Shown one piece after another: positions 55,316 through 64,000 of a DNA stretch of 64,000 nt. A model generated the notes under the pieces. That model did not search any database. It was not told where the DNA came from and saw only the letters and a list, made by a program, of their open reading frames with translations. The position numbers and the translations under genes were made by a program. This stretch comes from Semisulcospira habei. Taxonomy: Eukaryota; Mollusca; Gastropoda; Semisulcospiridae. How positions within the stretch are numbered: the stretch's first letter is position 1; every line of letters starts with the position of its first letter. The stretch lies in assembly GCA_036245525.1 (NCBI GenBank), contig BTPG01000007.1:165502976-165566975 (forward strand). The letters are read 5' to 3'.

Positions 55316-55406
55316 CTCTCCTGCGACGTGGCGACGGGTGGAGGAAGCTCCATATCCGGAGCAGTAAACACCACAGGGAGTACCTTCCTTTGTTTGTTTG
55401 TTTGGT

Positions 55407-55441
<35 letters not shown>

Positions 55442-55831
55442 CTCGTTATCACCAGAACGAAGAAAAACACAGTTCACTCGAAGTACAATCCTTGAAAAAA
55501 CACACACAGGCACATAAATCAAAGCACACAAATCTGAAGGAACACAGTAATCCACAAAAAGAAGAGCAGGGAAAAACCGTTAGCAACGGTCGGTGGAGCG
55601 ATAGGCTAACACGTCTAAACTTCAGAGCTAAGTAGAAACGACTGATTTGTGATTGGGCCACGTAGTGGACGCCTGACTGGACTGGGACGGGAGGCTACTC
55701 TCAGCCCTAATGAGGGTTCCCCGAGTGCCTCCCGGGTGGTGAAGGAACACAACAAGTTCTTAGGCTAAAATTGAGTAAGTAGTAGACACTTCCAGACAGT
55801 AATGTCATCGGTAATGTTTTTGAGGAAACAA

Positions 55832-56991
55832 CTCACCTTTTTCACCAGTTCTAGCCACCACACACCCCACCCCCAGCTGACTGTCGTAACGTATTTGTGG
55901 TATGTGAGTCATTGTTAAAAGCGTGTACATGCATGCGTGAGTTGTGAGAATATAGAGTTATAATTATTATAAGATAAATACTGTAGTTATTTATTATGAT
56001 TATTATTATTATTATTATTATTATTAATTGAAATTAACCAATCAGGAAACAACCGTAGTGTGGGTGTTAGGGCTCTTAAAGCATATCTGCGCAGAACTAA
56101 GCCACTAAGACAAGGGCGCTCACGCCTTTTCCTGCCCTTGGCTCCGGGCAGACGAGACATTTCGGCGCAAACTATCTCGTCCTGGATAGTAATGTCATCG
56201 GTAATGTTTTTGAGGAAACAAATACATTTATTTCTTCAAAAACCTTACCGATGGTATTACTGATAGGAAAAATGGCGAAGACAAGGAGGGTGCCGCCTGA
56301 AAATTCAACGGAGACTTAGGCTGAAATCGGTAGCTAGACGTATCTTCCTATCAGTAATGCCATCGGTAATGTTTTTGAGGAAACAAAGTGTTTAAGCTGT
56401 ACTGCGTGAATGCGCTCGACTGAGTCAGTGGTGGTGCGTGTGTCTGTTGTGCCAAGAGTCTGTACATGCGACTGGAGAGAGGCTGCGTGTGTTACAAAGG
56501 TCACGCCTGTTTTCCATCACAATCAATCGATGAGCGGGTTCGTTGGCACACTGAATTCACTGCATTGTCACATTTCGCCATAATTTTTGGGTGGACCGCA
56601 TCAGCTCGGAATTCTAAGTTTTCATTCCACCGACCTCTTTTACACGTGGGACAACTCCTTTTTTAAATATTTGTACCTTACAGCTCAATGTGGTTTTTTA
56701 AAAATTTTGTTGGTGTATCTGCAATGTATTTGTAAAGTTCAATGTTCACAATGACCTGAAAATAATACACAGATCGTCTCTTATTTATTCCTTTCTTTAA
56801 GAAAACACTTGTCAAAGAATGTGCAGTGATGTTCATCCAAAATTACAAACATTACCATCAAAATTAATTTCCCTGCAGATGTTCATTCAGCATGTTCAAA
56901 AATGCATGCATTCATATTAAACATGAAAGCACACTCGTTTTCATCCAAATGATTCTTCCTTCATCCATTCACAAACAGGTTACTTAATTAC
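55832..56991. other. Host intron with DIRS scraps at 56050-56390
   Basis: Contains a TTA microsatellite (about 55998-56030). 56060-56175 is a plus-strand YR fragment (RALKAYLRRTKPLRQGRS, LFLPLAPGRRDISAQTISSW). It is followed by minus-strand DIRS terminal pieces: a 5' tip (56178-56220), ICR-like sequence (56218-56300) and another 5' tip (56330-56388). 56391-56991 is AT-rich with nothing recognised. Confidence 0.65.
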
Positions 56992-57060
56992 CTTCAGTTT
57001 TTCCACCGTTTTGTTGTCACGCACTGAGGGACGACCTGGCTGGACTGTCACTTGCAAAGA
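56992..57060 (-). CDS. Host gene exon 1 of 5 seen (coiled-coil protein)
   Basis: A 69-bp open segment (23 codons) is bounded on the minus strand by an acceptor (tttcag) just above 57060 and a GTAATT donor at 56991-56990. It is phase 0 at both ends. The peptide starts SLQVTVQPGRPS and ends KTVEKLK, a short basic stretch leading into a heptad-like end. It lies outside any recognised transposon. It is the most 5' exon I can see, and earlier exons are probably beyond the window. Protein family not recognised. The matching phase and style of the four other exons support it. Confidence 0.6.
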
Positions 57061-57729
57061 CTGAAATCACACGCATATCAATAACAAGAACCCTTAAAGC
57101 TCATATGCATGAACAATCCAGTTCTAACATAAGGGTTGGCTTTTGTACCTGCAAAGTTTTCTCAAAATTTATGCATTTTTTACTTCTGTCAATCTCCCAT
57201 GACCCTTTCGAAAAGAGAACCAAAATAGTGTGCACAGAAAGGTCTTATCTGCTACCTTTCTGCCAAATTTTGTTGAAAAGTTTGCAAAAGAGCGGGAAAA
57301 AAGTTAAATTTTACTTATTTTCATATCATTTGCCGATCTCTTGTGACCCTTGACCTCTCCGAAGGGTCATCTAAATGAGCATGCATGCAAAGGTCTTACC
57401 ATAAGGTATCTCTGTACCAAGCTTGGGGTTGAAGTTGTAAATAATATTTTGTCAAAATATGGCTAATTTTTACCAATTTCCTGATCACCTGTGACCATAA
57501 AGAGAGGTAGAAAGGTCTTGCCACAAAGTATCTTTGGGCCAAGTTTGAAGACTGTGTCTTAAATAGTGTCGGAGAAAATGCCAACATTAAAGTTTACCAT
57601 GGAAGCCAGACAGCAACCACTTAACCACTTAACATGATGATCCAAAAATTAGCCCTAGCTCCCCCCCCCCCCCCCCAATCATACAGTGATTGGACCTTTT
57701 CACAGTGCCTGCAGCTGCAAGAATGAGGG
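57061..57729. other. Intron or upstream DNA, nothing recognised
   Basis: AT-rich DNA with a weak internal repeat: aaaggtcttaycat-like phrases with tatctntgt at about 57240, 57390 and 57510. A C homopolymer lies at 57660-57677. No exon or transposon recognised. Confidence 0.45.
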
Positions 57730-57908
57730 TTAACCCATTCAGCCCCGACGCCCTACAGCAGGAGATGGGTTGGCCATGATAATCTATTAAGCTAATCTGG
57801 TACTGCCCTTGAATTATCACGGTCGATCCATCTCCTGCAACTGATGCATAGATATTAGATGACGTCTACAAATTTTGGGAAATAGTGCCGTCAGACTGAA
57901 CGAGTTAA
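57730..57908. mobile_element. TTAA foldback MITE, copy 2
   Basis: A 179-bp element with TTAA at both ends; TTAACCCATTCAGCCCCG at the left and (complement) TTAACTCGTTCAGTCTGACG at the right, with the same central inverted pair as the copy at 49148-49325. DIRS-H begins at the very next base. Confidence 0.72.
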
Positions 57909-58069
57909 AAATGTATTTTTTCTTAAAATAAATTTTTTCTTAAAATACTTACCGATGGTATTACTGATAGGAAGATATACTTAGCCTGTCAATTTCAGCC
58001 TCCAAAATTGTTGTGTGTTGCTACACAACCAGGGACGTACTTCTAGCTAGCAGCTACCCCATCCCATGA

Positions 58070-58500
58070 GTTAGTTAGTTATTTGGGTTTAACGCCGAGC
58101 AGGCAACTAAGGCCATCTCACGGCGGGAAGGGTAAAAATCTGGTCAGCCAGACTAAAAGAAAGGTTTTAAGACATGATGTAAATATAACTTAAAAATATG
58201 TCAGGCTAAAATGTCGCACAGGTCTTTAAAGAAAACGTCGAAGGACTCTCAAAAAGGTCAAAATAATAGAAACATCATAATCTATAAACGCTCAAATCTT
58301 ATTAAAAATATGGCACTCTCTCAGAAAACTGAAGATCTTGTCCGGGGGCACATCCCGGAACAAAACCTTCAAGGAGTCTGCCGTGAAATGTTTATACCTT
58401 GTGTCGATTAGATCAGCACAAGACAACAAAAAGTGTTGAACAGAGTACTGCTCGTCGCAGGCATAACACCATGGACGCTCCTCCTGTTTAAGTAAGTAAG
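58070..58500 (-). mobile_element. 5'-truncated Nimb fragment (Nimb-4) in DIRS-H
   Basis: About 430 bp of Nimb 3' end (C-terminal Cys/His motif CYACDEQ, 3' UTR, tail ATAACTAACTAAC). It lies in the DIRS-H 3' terminal repeat, with loss of about 15 bp of DIRS sequence relative to DIRS-F and no clear duplication. Confidence 0.82.
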
Positions 58501-58600
58501 AGTCCAGATAGCCTCCCTTCCCGATCTCGCGAGAGGACGTTATTTCCAAGTTCTATCTTAACAGACAGACGGCAAGCGGGGAAGGTGGGAGGGAAATCTG

Positions 58601-58698
58601 AGTAATACCATTGGTAAGTATTTTTCGAAAAAATTTATTTTAAGAAAAAATACATTTGTTTCATCAAAAACTTTACCGATGGTATTACTGATAGGAAG
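58601..58698 (-). repeat. ICR of DIRS-H
   Basis: Junction-type sequence almost identical to that of DIRS-F. One arm matches the 3' tip at 57912-57975. Confidence 0.8.
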
Positions 58699-58805
58699 AA
58701 TGGCGAAGAGGAGGAGGGTGCCGTTGCAAATGCTCAGCCGTGGGGTAACTGCTTAGCTAGGTCCCAGTCAAGCGCACACTCCCGACAATTTCAGTTAAGA
58801 ATTAC

Positions 58806-59911
58806 CTATGGCGCATCCAGCGCCGGGAGGGAGTGTTGCGCCACAGCAATGTCCCCCACTAGTCTCAGGTTTTGCCTATGGCCGGAGAGGTCACGGAAAT
58901 AAAAGTGGGCGAAAGTAGATTCGGATCGCCAGCCCACCGCCGCCACAATGTCCCGCACGGCGCAGTTGCGGTCGAACGCTACGCTCGTGGAGACAGCCTG
59001 GACTTCGTGTGCTCGAATCCTCAACCTCTTCGCTCCCTCTGTCGAGAGGTCATAGTATGCGGATCTTATGATTCCGCGGAGACAAGCAGAAATCGTCTGT
59101 GCCAAAATATCATTCATGCCCGGAGCTAAGGGCAGGAAGAGGCGTAAGCGACCTCGCCGTATAGGTTTAGACCGGCGGAGGTAAATTTGTAATGCCCGGA
59201 CCGGGTCTTGTTGGCGCACGTCCGAGAGCATATTTGGGCTCCGCAAGGGACGAATAGTGATCGGTTGAGGTGGGGCGGAAGGGAGCCTGTTCTTGGCCAA
59301 AAAGGAAGGACTATACTAGTGAGGAGTTGGACAGAGCCGTCGGCCCGAAGTTGTAGGCAAGACGGGTGTATGGAGAAAGCGTGGAGTTCACTCACACGAG
59401 AGGCAGTGGCCAGAGCCAGTAAGAAGCACGTTTTTCGAGTCAAGTCAGACAACCTCGCCAAATGCAGGGGTTCAAAACGGGCAGTGTTCAGCCATGTTAA
59501 GACCCACGTGAGCTCCCAGCGAGGTAGTAGGGAGTGTGTGACAGGTCGCTGGAGGTCAAAATGAGCCATAAGATCGGAGAGATCTTTGCATGAACCCGGA
59601 TCGGGTAGTCCCAAATGGCGGTATGTATCTGCCACCATAGATAGATATCCCCGAATAGTAATGGGAGCTAGAGACTGATCCTGAAAGAGCCACAGAAAGA
59701 ATTCAGCCAGCTGAGGCATAGTCAAAGCAGTGGGGGAAAGTTGTCTAGTACCGCACCAGGCATGCAGGACTCTCCATTTCCCCTCATAAACCTTCAGGGT
59801 GGAAGGGCGTCGTGCTGAAGCGATAGCCGCCACCGCTGCATCCGAGAAACCTCGAGCTGTGAGGGCACGCCGCACAACCTCCAGGCGTGTAAGATGAGGT
59901 TCTCCGGGCAA
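58806..59911 (-). pseudogene. DIRS-H tyrosine recombinase, one frameshift
   Basis: LEVVRRALTARGFSDAAV, ARRPSTLKVYEGKWRVLHAW, TITIRGYLSMVADTYRHLG, ATASRVSELHAFS (Arg) are in the first frame to about 59310. A 5-bp insertion there (actat, compare DIRS-F) shifts into the second frame: AKNRLPSAPPQPITIRPL, RAHEVQAVSTSVAF (HxxR changed to HxxQ), WRSESTFAHFYFRDLSG. So besides the frameshift the conserved Arg after His is lost. Confidence 0.85.
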
Positions 59912-60063
59912 GGGTGAAATAGGTCTCCTCGGGGTTGCTTCAGCATCGTCCGCGGCGTTGGTAGCCGGAGCGGGGGATCCGTGGCGAGACTCAGAAGATC
60001 ACTCAGAAGATCCGTTGTCCAGTTCTTGGTCCAAGAAAATGGGGCTACCAAGAACAGCAACAT

Positions 60064-60493
60064 CCTCGCGCTGGGACCATACGGCGTTGAGGCGCGTCCC
60101 CTGGGTGGTGGATAGGGGGTCCCTCGTGAGAGGGGTGCACCGAATGAAATAAGGTGCCGTGAACCAACATGGTCTAAGGGAAGGTGACCCCGACAGAAAA
60201 CCCCTGGTCCTCCTAGTAAGGGGGTTGGGCGTGGGGGTAGCTTCCCCACCCTGCAAAAAAGGAAATAGCTACAAAAACGCCGACGAAAAGACTAACAGTA
60301 ATTCCTTTCCTGGAGGAGGAAGGTTCTTCTACCAGAAGACTTAAACTCCTGGTGTCGAGACCTCCAAGCAGACATCAAGAGACTGGGAACCACCTGGAGT
60401 AGAATCGAAGGAGAAGCACAGGACAGGAGTTGCTGGAGGTCTCTCGTCGACGGCCTATACCCGGGTAGGGGTGACAGGCGTAAGTAAGTAAGT
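60064..60493 (+). mobile_element. 430-bp internally deleted RTE (non-autonomous)
   Basis: The first about 280 bp equal the RTE 5' end (complement of 14480-14760). The last about 150 bp equal the RTE 3' end (complement of 11465-11610), with the (TAAG)n tail. The middle of about 2.9 kb is missing at a single junction near 60343. It is flanked by aagaacagcaacat at 60050-60063 and 60494-60507, a target duplication of about 11-14 bp. It could be mobilised by RTE proteins, since both ends are kept. Confidence 0.9.
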
Positions 60494-60507
60494 AAGAACA
60501 GCAACAT

Positions 60508-62100
60508 GTTGCAGCCGCGGAGTTCTAGGAGAATCTTGGGGATCAGGATCGAGGGAGGGTATGCGTAGGCCAGGAGGCCCTCCCAAGGAATGGAAAGAGC
60601 GTCTACCGCCCACGCCAGCGGGTCCGGAAATGGAGAGACGAAGAGGGGAAGTTGTGCATTCCACCGTGTCGCGAACAGGTCGATCATGGGTGTCTCCCAG
60701 TGGATACAAATCATGCGAAAAATGTCGGGACGGAGAGTCCACTCGGTATGGAGAATTTGATCCGGACGGGACAGAGAATCCGCCAACACACGGAGTCATC
60801 CCGGAATGTGACGGGCCCGTAAAATGATGTCTCGATCTCGGCACCACACAAGAAGGTGAAACGGAAGGATGCACAGAGAAGGAGAGCACGTTCCGCCCTG
60901 CTTCTGAATGTAAGCCACGACTGTCGAGTTGTCTGATAGGACCAAGACCTCCTGGTGAGACACGTGCGTCTCCCAAGCGATGAGAGCGAGCCAAACTGCT
61001 TTCAACTCCAGCCAGTTGATGTGTTTTCCCACCATCTCCGCTGGCCACAGGCCCGATGTCTCCCGAAATTCCGGGAGAAGAAGCGCGCCCCAGCCAGAGA
61101 GACTGGCATCTGTGCAGATCGACAGGTAGGGCATTGGCGATGATAGGGGAACCCCTGAGGCTAACCAGAGAGGGTCTGTCCACCGTAGGAGAAAAGGCCG
61201 GACCAAAGACGACACCGGAACACGGGCTTCTAAATCCCCTGAAGACGGTCGCCAGAGGAGAAGGAGATGTAATTGGACCGGACGCGTGTAGAGCCGACCT
61301 AGGGGAAGTAAATCCGCTGCAGCGCTCATGAGGCCCAACAACTGTAACCACGTCCGTGCAGAAGCTTCCATGGCACGATACATCTGTAGTGCTAGATTCG
61401 CTAACTTCTCGATCCGAGTCCGAGGGAGGCGAACCAGGTTTAGATCTGTTTGAAACTCCATGCCCAGATAAATGAAACTGCGGGAAGGTAAGAGATCCGA
61501 CTTGCCGAAGTTGACCAGGAACCCAAGATTGTGAAGAAGGCATAGGAGAGCGTCTCGGTCGGTGGACAGGTGGGACGCGGCCTGATTGCGGAGTAGCAGA
61601 TCGTCGAGGTAGTGCGAGGTCGGACTGAGAGAAGACCGCCAGGCGTGAAGCGACCACTGCATCCATGATCCTGGTGAAGACCCAGGGACTGATGTTCAGA
61701 ACAAATGGCATAGCCCGGAACTGATAAACCACTCCCTGGAAGGCGAAGCGTAGGTAACGGCGAGCCGCAGGATGCATAAGCACATGGAGGTATGCATCGG
61801 CCAGATCGAGACTGACAGCGAAATCCATGGGCTTTCGTAGTTTCCATCCGGAAGGATGGAGCGGCCAGAAACTTGTTCAACTTGGAGAGATCGATCACAG
61901 GACGCCAAGAGCCGTCCGATTTTGGGACGACGAAGAGACGACTGTAGAAAGCCAGAGAGTCGTGACGGAGTACCACTTCTGTGGCGGATTTTTGAAGTAA
62001 AGCTGTCACCTCCGCCTGTAAAGCTGCAGCCTTGACCGGATCGTTCGGTACCCGAGTCCAAAGTGGTGAGCGCCGTAGAGGTGGAGGGCGTTGAAAAGTG
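60508..62100 (-). pseudogene. DIRS-H RT-RNase H, split by deleted RTE
   Basis: RT: FYSRLFVVPKSDGSWRPVIDLSKLNKFLAA (about 61950-61860), a gap where the ARALRAAV segment is lost, MDFAVSLDLADAYLHVLMH, FRAMPFVLNISPWVFTRI, HYLDDLLLRNQAASH (catalytic pair intact). RNase H: ICTDASLSGWGALLL, NWLELKAVWLAL, VLSDNSTVVAYIQKQGGT, FATRWNAQLPLFVSPFPDP. RNase H C-terminal sequence continues at 60049 left of the deleted RTE. Frameshifts at about 61630 and 60800. Confidence 0.82.
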
Positions 62101-64000
62101 AGTCGGAGTCCTGCCGTAACGGTAGAGAGGATCCAAGGATCGCCCGGGAACAGAGAGCGCCAAGTCGCGCTGTGTTGGGATAGCCGCCCGCCGACTGGAG
62201 ATCCGAGCAAATTCGGTGGGGGCATGGACGGAAGAGAGTCAGCGGGCCCTCCCCCGGCCGGGCCGTCGGCCCCGACCAGGCCAAGAGGAGGTTTGGGCGG
62301 GTAGGGGGAGGGGGCGGGAGCAGCCAAACGATTTGGGACGGGAAGCGCCGAAAGGCATACTGGGGGTTGAACGAGGAGCGGGTCTGTAGGACCGCAGGCG
62401 CGACCCACGGTCTTGCGGGACGAACGAAAGCGCGAGAAAGGGCGAGACGTAGGCCAGATATCCTTGTGTGACTCCCTCTCAGCCTGCCAGGTGGAGCCGA
62501 AAAGTAAAGGACCCCCAATGGGAGCCTGGCGTAGTTTGGATTTAACAGGATCCGGCAATCCCACACTCGAGCACAGCATCTCGGCGAATTAAATCACAGT
62601 TGATGGCAGCAGCCATTGCATTGGTCGAGGCGTGGTAAGAAGCCCGGTTTGCCACCGCAGCCAAAGAATGGATCTCACTAAGTGGAGCGGTGGAACTAGG
62701 GTCCCAATTATCCTCTAATGCCCGAGCAATTGCCTGTGTTGCGAGGTCTAGGAAACCAGAGCAAGCCAGAGTGTTGCGAATGAGAACAGCAGTCTTATCA
62801 ACACCTCGAGGAACGCGAGAAAAGGCGATACGGCGTCCACCCGCCTGAAATTCCGCATCAGTGTCCAGTGATGGCAAAGGACAGGAAAACGCCTGAGAGT
62901 GGCCTGCATACCAGCTCTGGCTAAAACGTATATCGATGCCCGTCGGCCACTTGGCATCCGAAAAGAAAACCGGCTCCTTAGAAGTGGAGAGAGGTAACTG
63001 GGCCGAAAATGCGTCGGAGAGATCGTGGAAACCCGGTGGTTGTGGGAGAGATTTAATCCGCTTGGTAGGAAGGAGAGCATCCACAGAAGCGGAAGCTTTA
63101 CGCTTGAGTGGGGGAGCGGAAGGACAAATATCCATAGGAAGGAAACGGTGAATAAGGTCCGAGGCCGCCTCAATCGACCGCCTGGTCTCAATATTTGGAG
63201 CGACGCGGGAGGAAGAGTCCGAATCATCGCAATGAGAGTCCACTTAGAGGGAAAGCAGGGACGCAGGACGGTCACCAGAGACACCCAAATTGGAGGTCGA
63301 ATCGTCCGGGTGGAGACCGAGTACGTCGACGTCAATAGCCTCCGGGACCAGTCGAGAAGAGCGCGAAAGATCCCAGGAGGAAGGTGAATGCAGTAGACTC
63401 GAGAGACAAGAGCGGCGCCGAGAAGACTGTTCGCCTGAACGATATACGTGTGGTGAAAGTCTACTAGCCGGGGTGCTAAGGGGGGCCGGAAGGCCCGCCA
63501 CGCCGAGCGAAGGATCATAAAGAGAAGAGCGATGGTGATGTTTAAACGTATTTTTGTGAACAACTGAACGGTGTTTGCGCGGTGACCGGCTACCCGCCGG
63601 GGCGCTATGGGACACCGCAGGTCTCGCCACGCCGAGCAAAGGGTCATGAAGTGACTCACAATGGCGACGCTGAGGCGGATAAGTTTCTATGCGCGGTGAC
63701 CGGCTACGAGCCAGGGCGCTGCGCGGTGACCGAGTACAAACCGGGGCGCTAGGCAACACCGTGGGTATCACCGCGTCGTACAAAGTGTCAGGCAGGGACG
63801 GACTATGGCGACGCTTAGGTGGAAAATTGTTTGAACGGTGTGTGCGCGCGTAGACCGGCTACGAGCCAGGGCGCTGCGCGGTGACCGGTTACAAACCGGG
63901 GCGCTAGGGGACACCGGGCGCCTCTCCGCGCCGTGTAAAGTGTCAGGAAGTGAAGAACGATAGCGATGCTTATGTGGAACGGTATCTGAACGGTGTATGC
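62101..64000 (-). pseudogene. gag: DIRS-H gag
   Basis: Conserved block: PPLKRKASASVDALL, SLPQPPGFHDLSDAFSAQL, GIDIRFSQSWYAGHSQAFSC, GVDKTAVLIRNTLACSGFLDLA, AINCDLIRRDAVL (63140-62570). A frameshift at about 62565 is followed by KSKLRQAPIGGPLLFGSTWQAERES. Upstream is an Asp/Ser-rich part (RTRRST...). From 63540 to the window edge there are repeats. The Cys domain lies outside the window. Confidence 0.78.
63540..64000 (-). repeat. Gag repeat of DIRS-H type
   Basis: Units containing gcgcggtgaccggctac, gagccagggcgctgcgc and ccggggcgctagg, repeated at about 63570, 63690, 63720 and 63850-63900, with a longer unit of about 160 bp (aatggcgacgctnaggtgg). A related phrase occurs in E (36210, 37170) and F (45763). 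Confidence 0.82.

Larger units (their letters stand above)
52660..55353 (-). pseudogene. gag: DIRS-G gag (spliced, two frame segments)
   Basis: Start ATG at 55353; exon 1 encodes 12 codons (M-E-L-P-P-P-V-A-T-S-Q-E) plus 2 bases to 55316. Intron 55164-55315. Exon 2 begins S-N-P-V-R-T-C and has CDKCGSFRWPCDDH, CLPCTGC, CTVC, WSQLWSFYRRERP. Four protein repeats containing SYGESALGRSVCL and GARI-PR follow, then a Ser/Arg-rich region. A frameshift at the G homopolymer (53528-53550) separates this from the conserved block KRKVSAFVDS, SLPQPPGFQD, DLDIAFRQSWYAGHSQSF, GLDKTASLVRNTLACGGFLEL ending near 52660 with an Arg-rich tail. Confidence 0.8.
49457..55831 (-). mobile_element. DIRS-G retrotransposon, YR damaged
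   Basis: A 6.4-kb element with both termini and ICR; same lineage as B. Gag is long, RT-RNase H is one open frame, and the YR has lost its N-terminal half and carries a gag repeat cassette in its C-terminal part. Flanks cgccctcaa and ctcacc are host intron, sharing only an AA core. Confidence 0.88.
57909..64000 (-). mobile_element. DIRS-H retrotransposon, 5' end beyond window
   Basis: 3' terminus at 57909, ICR, YR, RNase H, RT and gag up to the right edge. It carries a Nimb fragment in the 3' repeat (58070-58500) and a deleted RTE in RNase H (60064-60493). It is the same lineage as F. The 5' repeat and gag start are outside the window. Confidence 0.87.

Noticed and set aside
55390..55450. 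Long homopolymer T as a poly(A) tail of a processed gene
   Set aside because: It lies inside the DIRS-G leader with no adjacent gene copy. Treated as a simple repeat.

Overview
The window is eukaryotic genomic DNA. Five short exons with GT-AG junctions, a tRNA-derived SINE, RTE and Nimb/I-type LINEs, piggyBac-like elements and many DIRS-type tyrosine-recombinase retrotransposons are present, and there is no bacterial gene organisation. The mix of abundant DIRS elements and a Nimb-like LINE (a clade described from snails) suggests a marine invertebrate, perhaps a mollusc. That is inference only.

The only recognisable host gene runs on the minus strand. Five exons (56992-57060, 47983-48066, 31927-32052, 30601-30672, 3340-3435) are all phase 0 at both ends and together encode 149 residues of mostly coiled-coil protein. 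They are spread over about 54 kb, and nearly all intervening DNA is transposon. I do not recognise the protein.

Layout by copy (minus strand unless stated). DIRS-A, 1-3301, cut by the window edge and carrying a piggyBac deletion derivative (2294-3256). The intron between exons 30601-30672 and 3340-3435 holds one deep nest: a plus-strand DIRS (K, ends at 3869 and 30440); a 5'-truncated RTE (4209-5296) with a SINE inside (4229-4641); DIRS-B (5318-10620); DIRS-C, split into 10621-11410, 21105-22363 and 28311-30264 by a near full-length Nimb LINE (11411-21091, itself holding a 3.3-kb RTE) and by DIRS-D (22364-28310). The 16-kb intron before exon 31927-32052 holds DIRS-E (32211-38464), joined end to end to DIRS-J (38462-41038), then a second Nimb copy (41039-47895) split by DIRS-F (42503-46882). 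DIRS-G (49457-55831) lies between exons 47983-48066 and 56992-57060. DIRS-H (57909 to the right edge) lies upstream of exon 56992-57060 and carries a Nimb fragment and a 430-bp internally deleted RTE.

Each DIRS unit encodes, in order, a Cys-rich gag, an RT-RNase H ORF and an overlapping tyrosine recombinase (YR). Each has inverted ends plus an internal complementary region (ICR) matching the joined ends. All copies carry frameshifts, stops, deletions or active-site changes, so none looks autonomous. The most interesting features are a conserved phase-2 intron that splits the gag start codon from the gag Cys domain in six copies, joins between elements at the AAA/TTT core, lineage-specific minisatellites inside gag, and a gag repeat cassette found inside a recombinase ORF.
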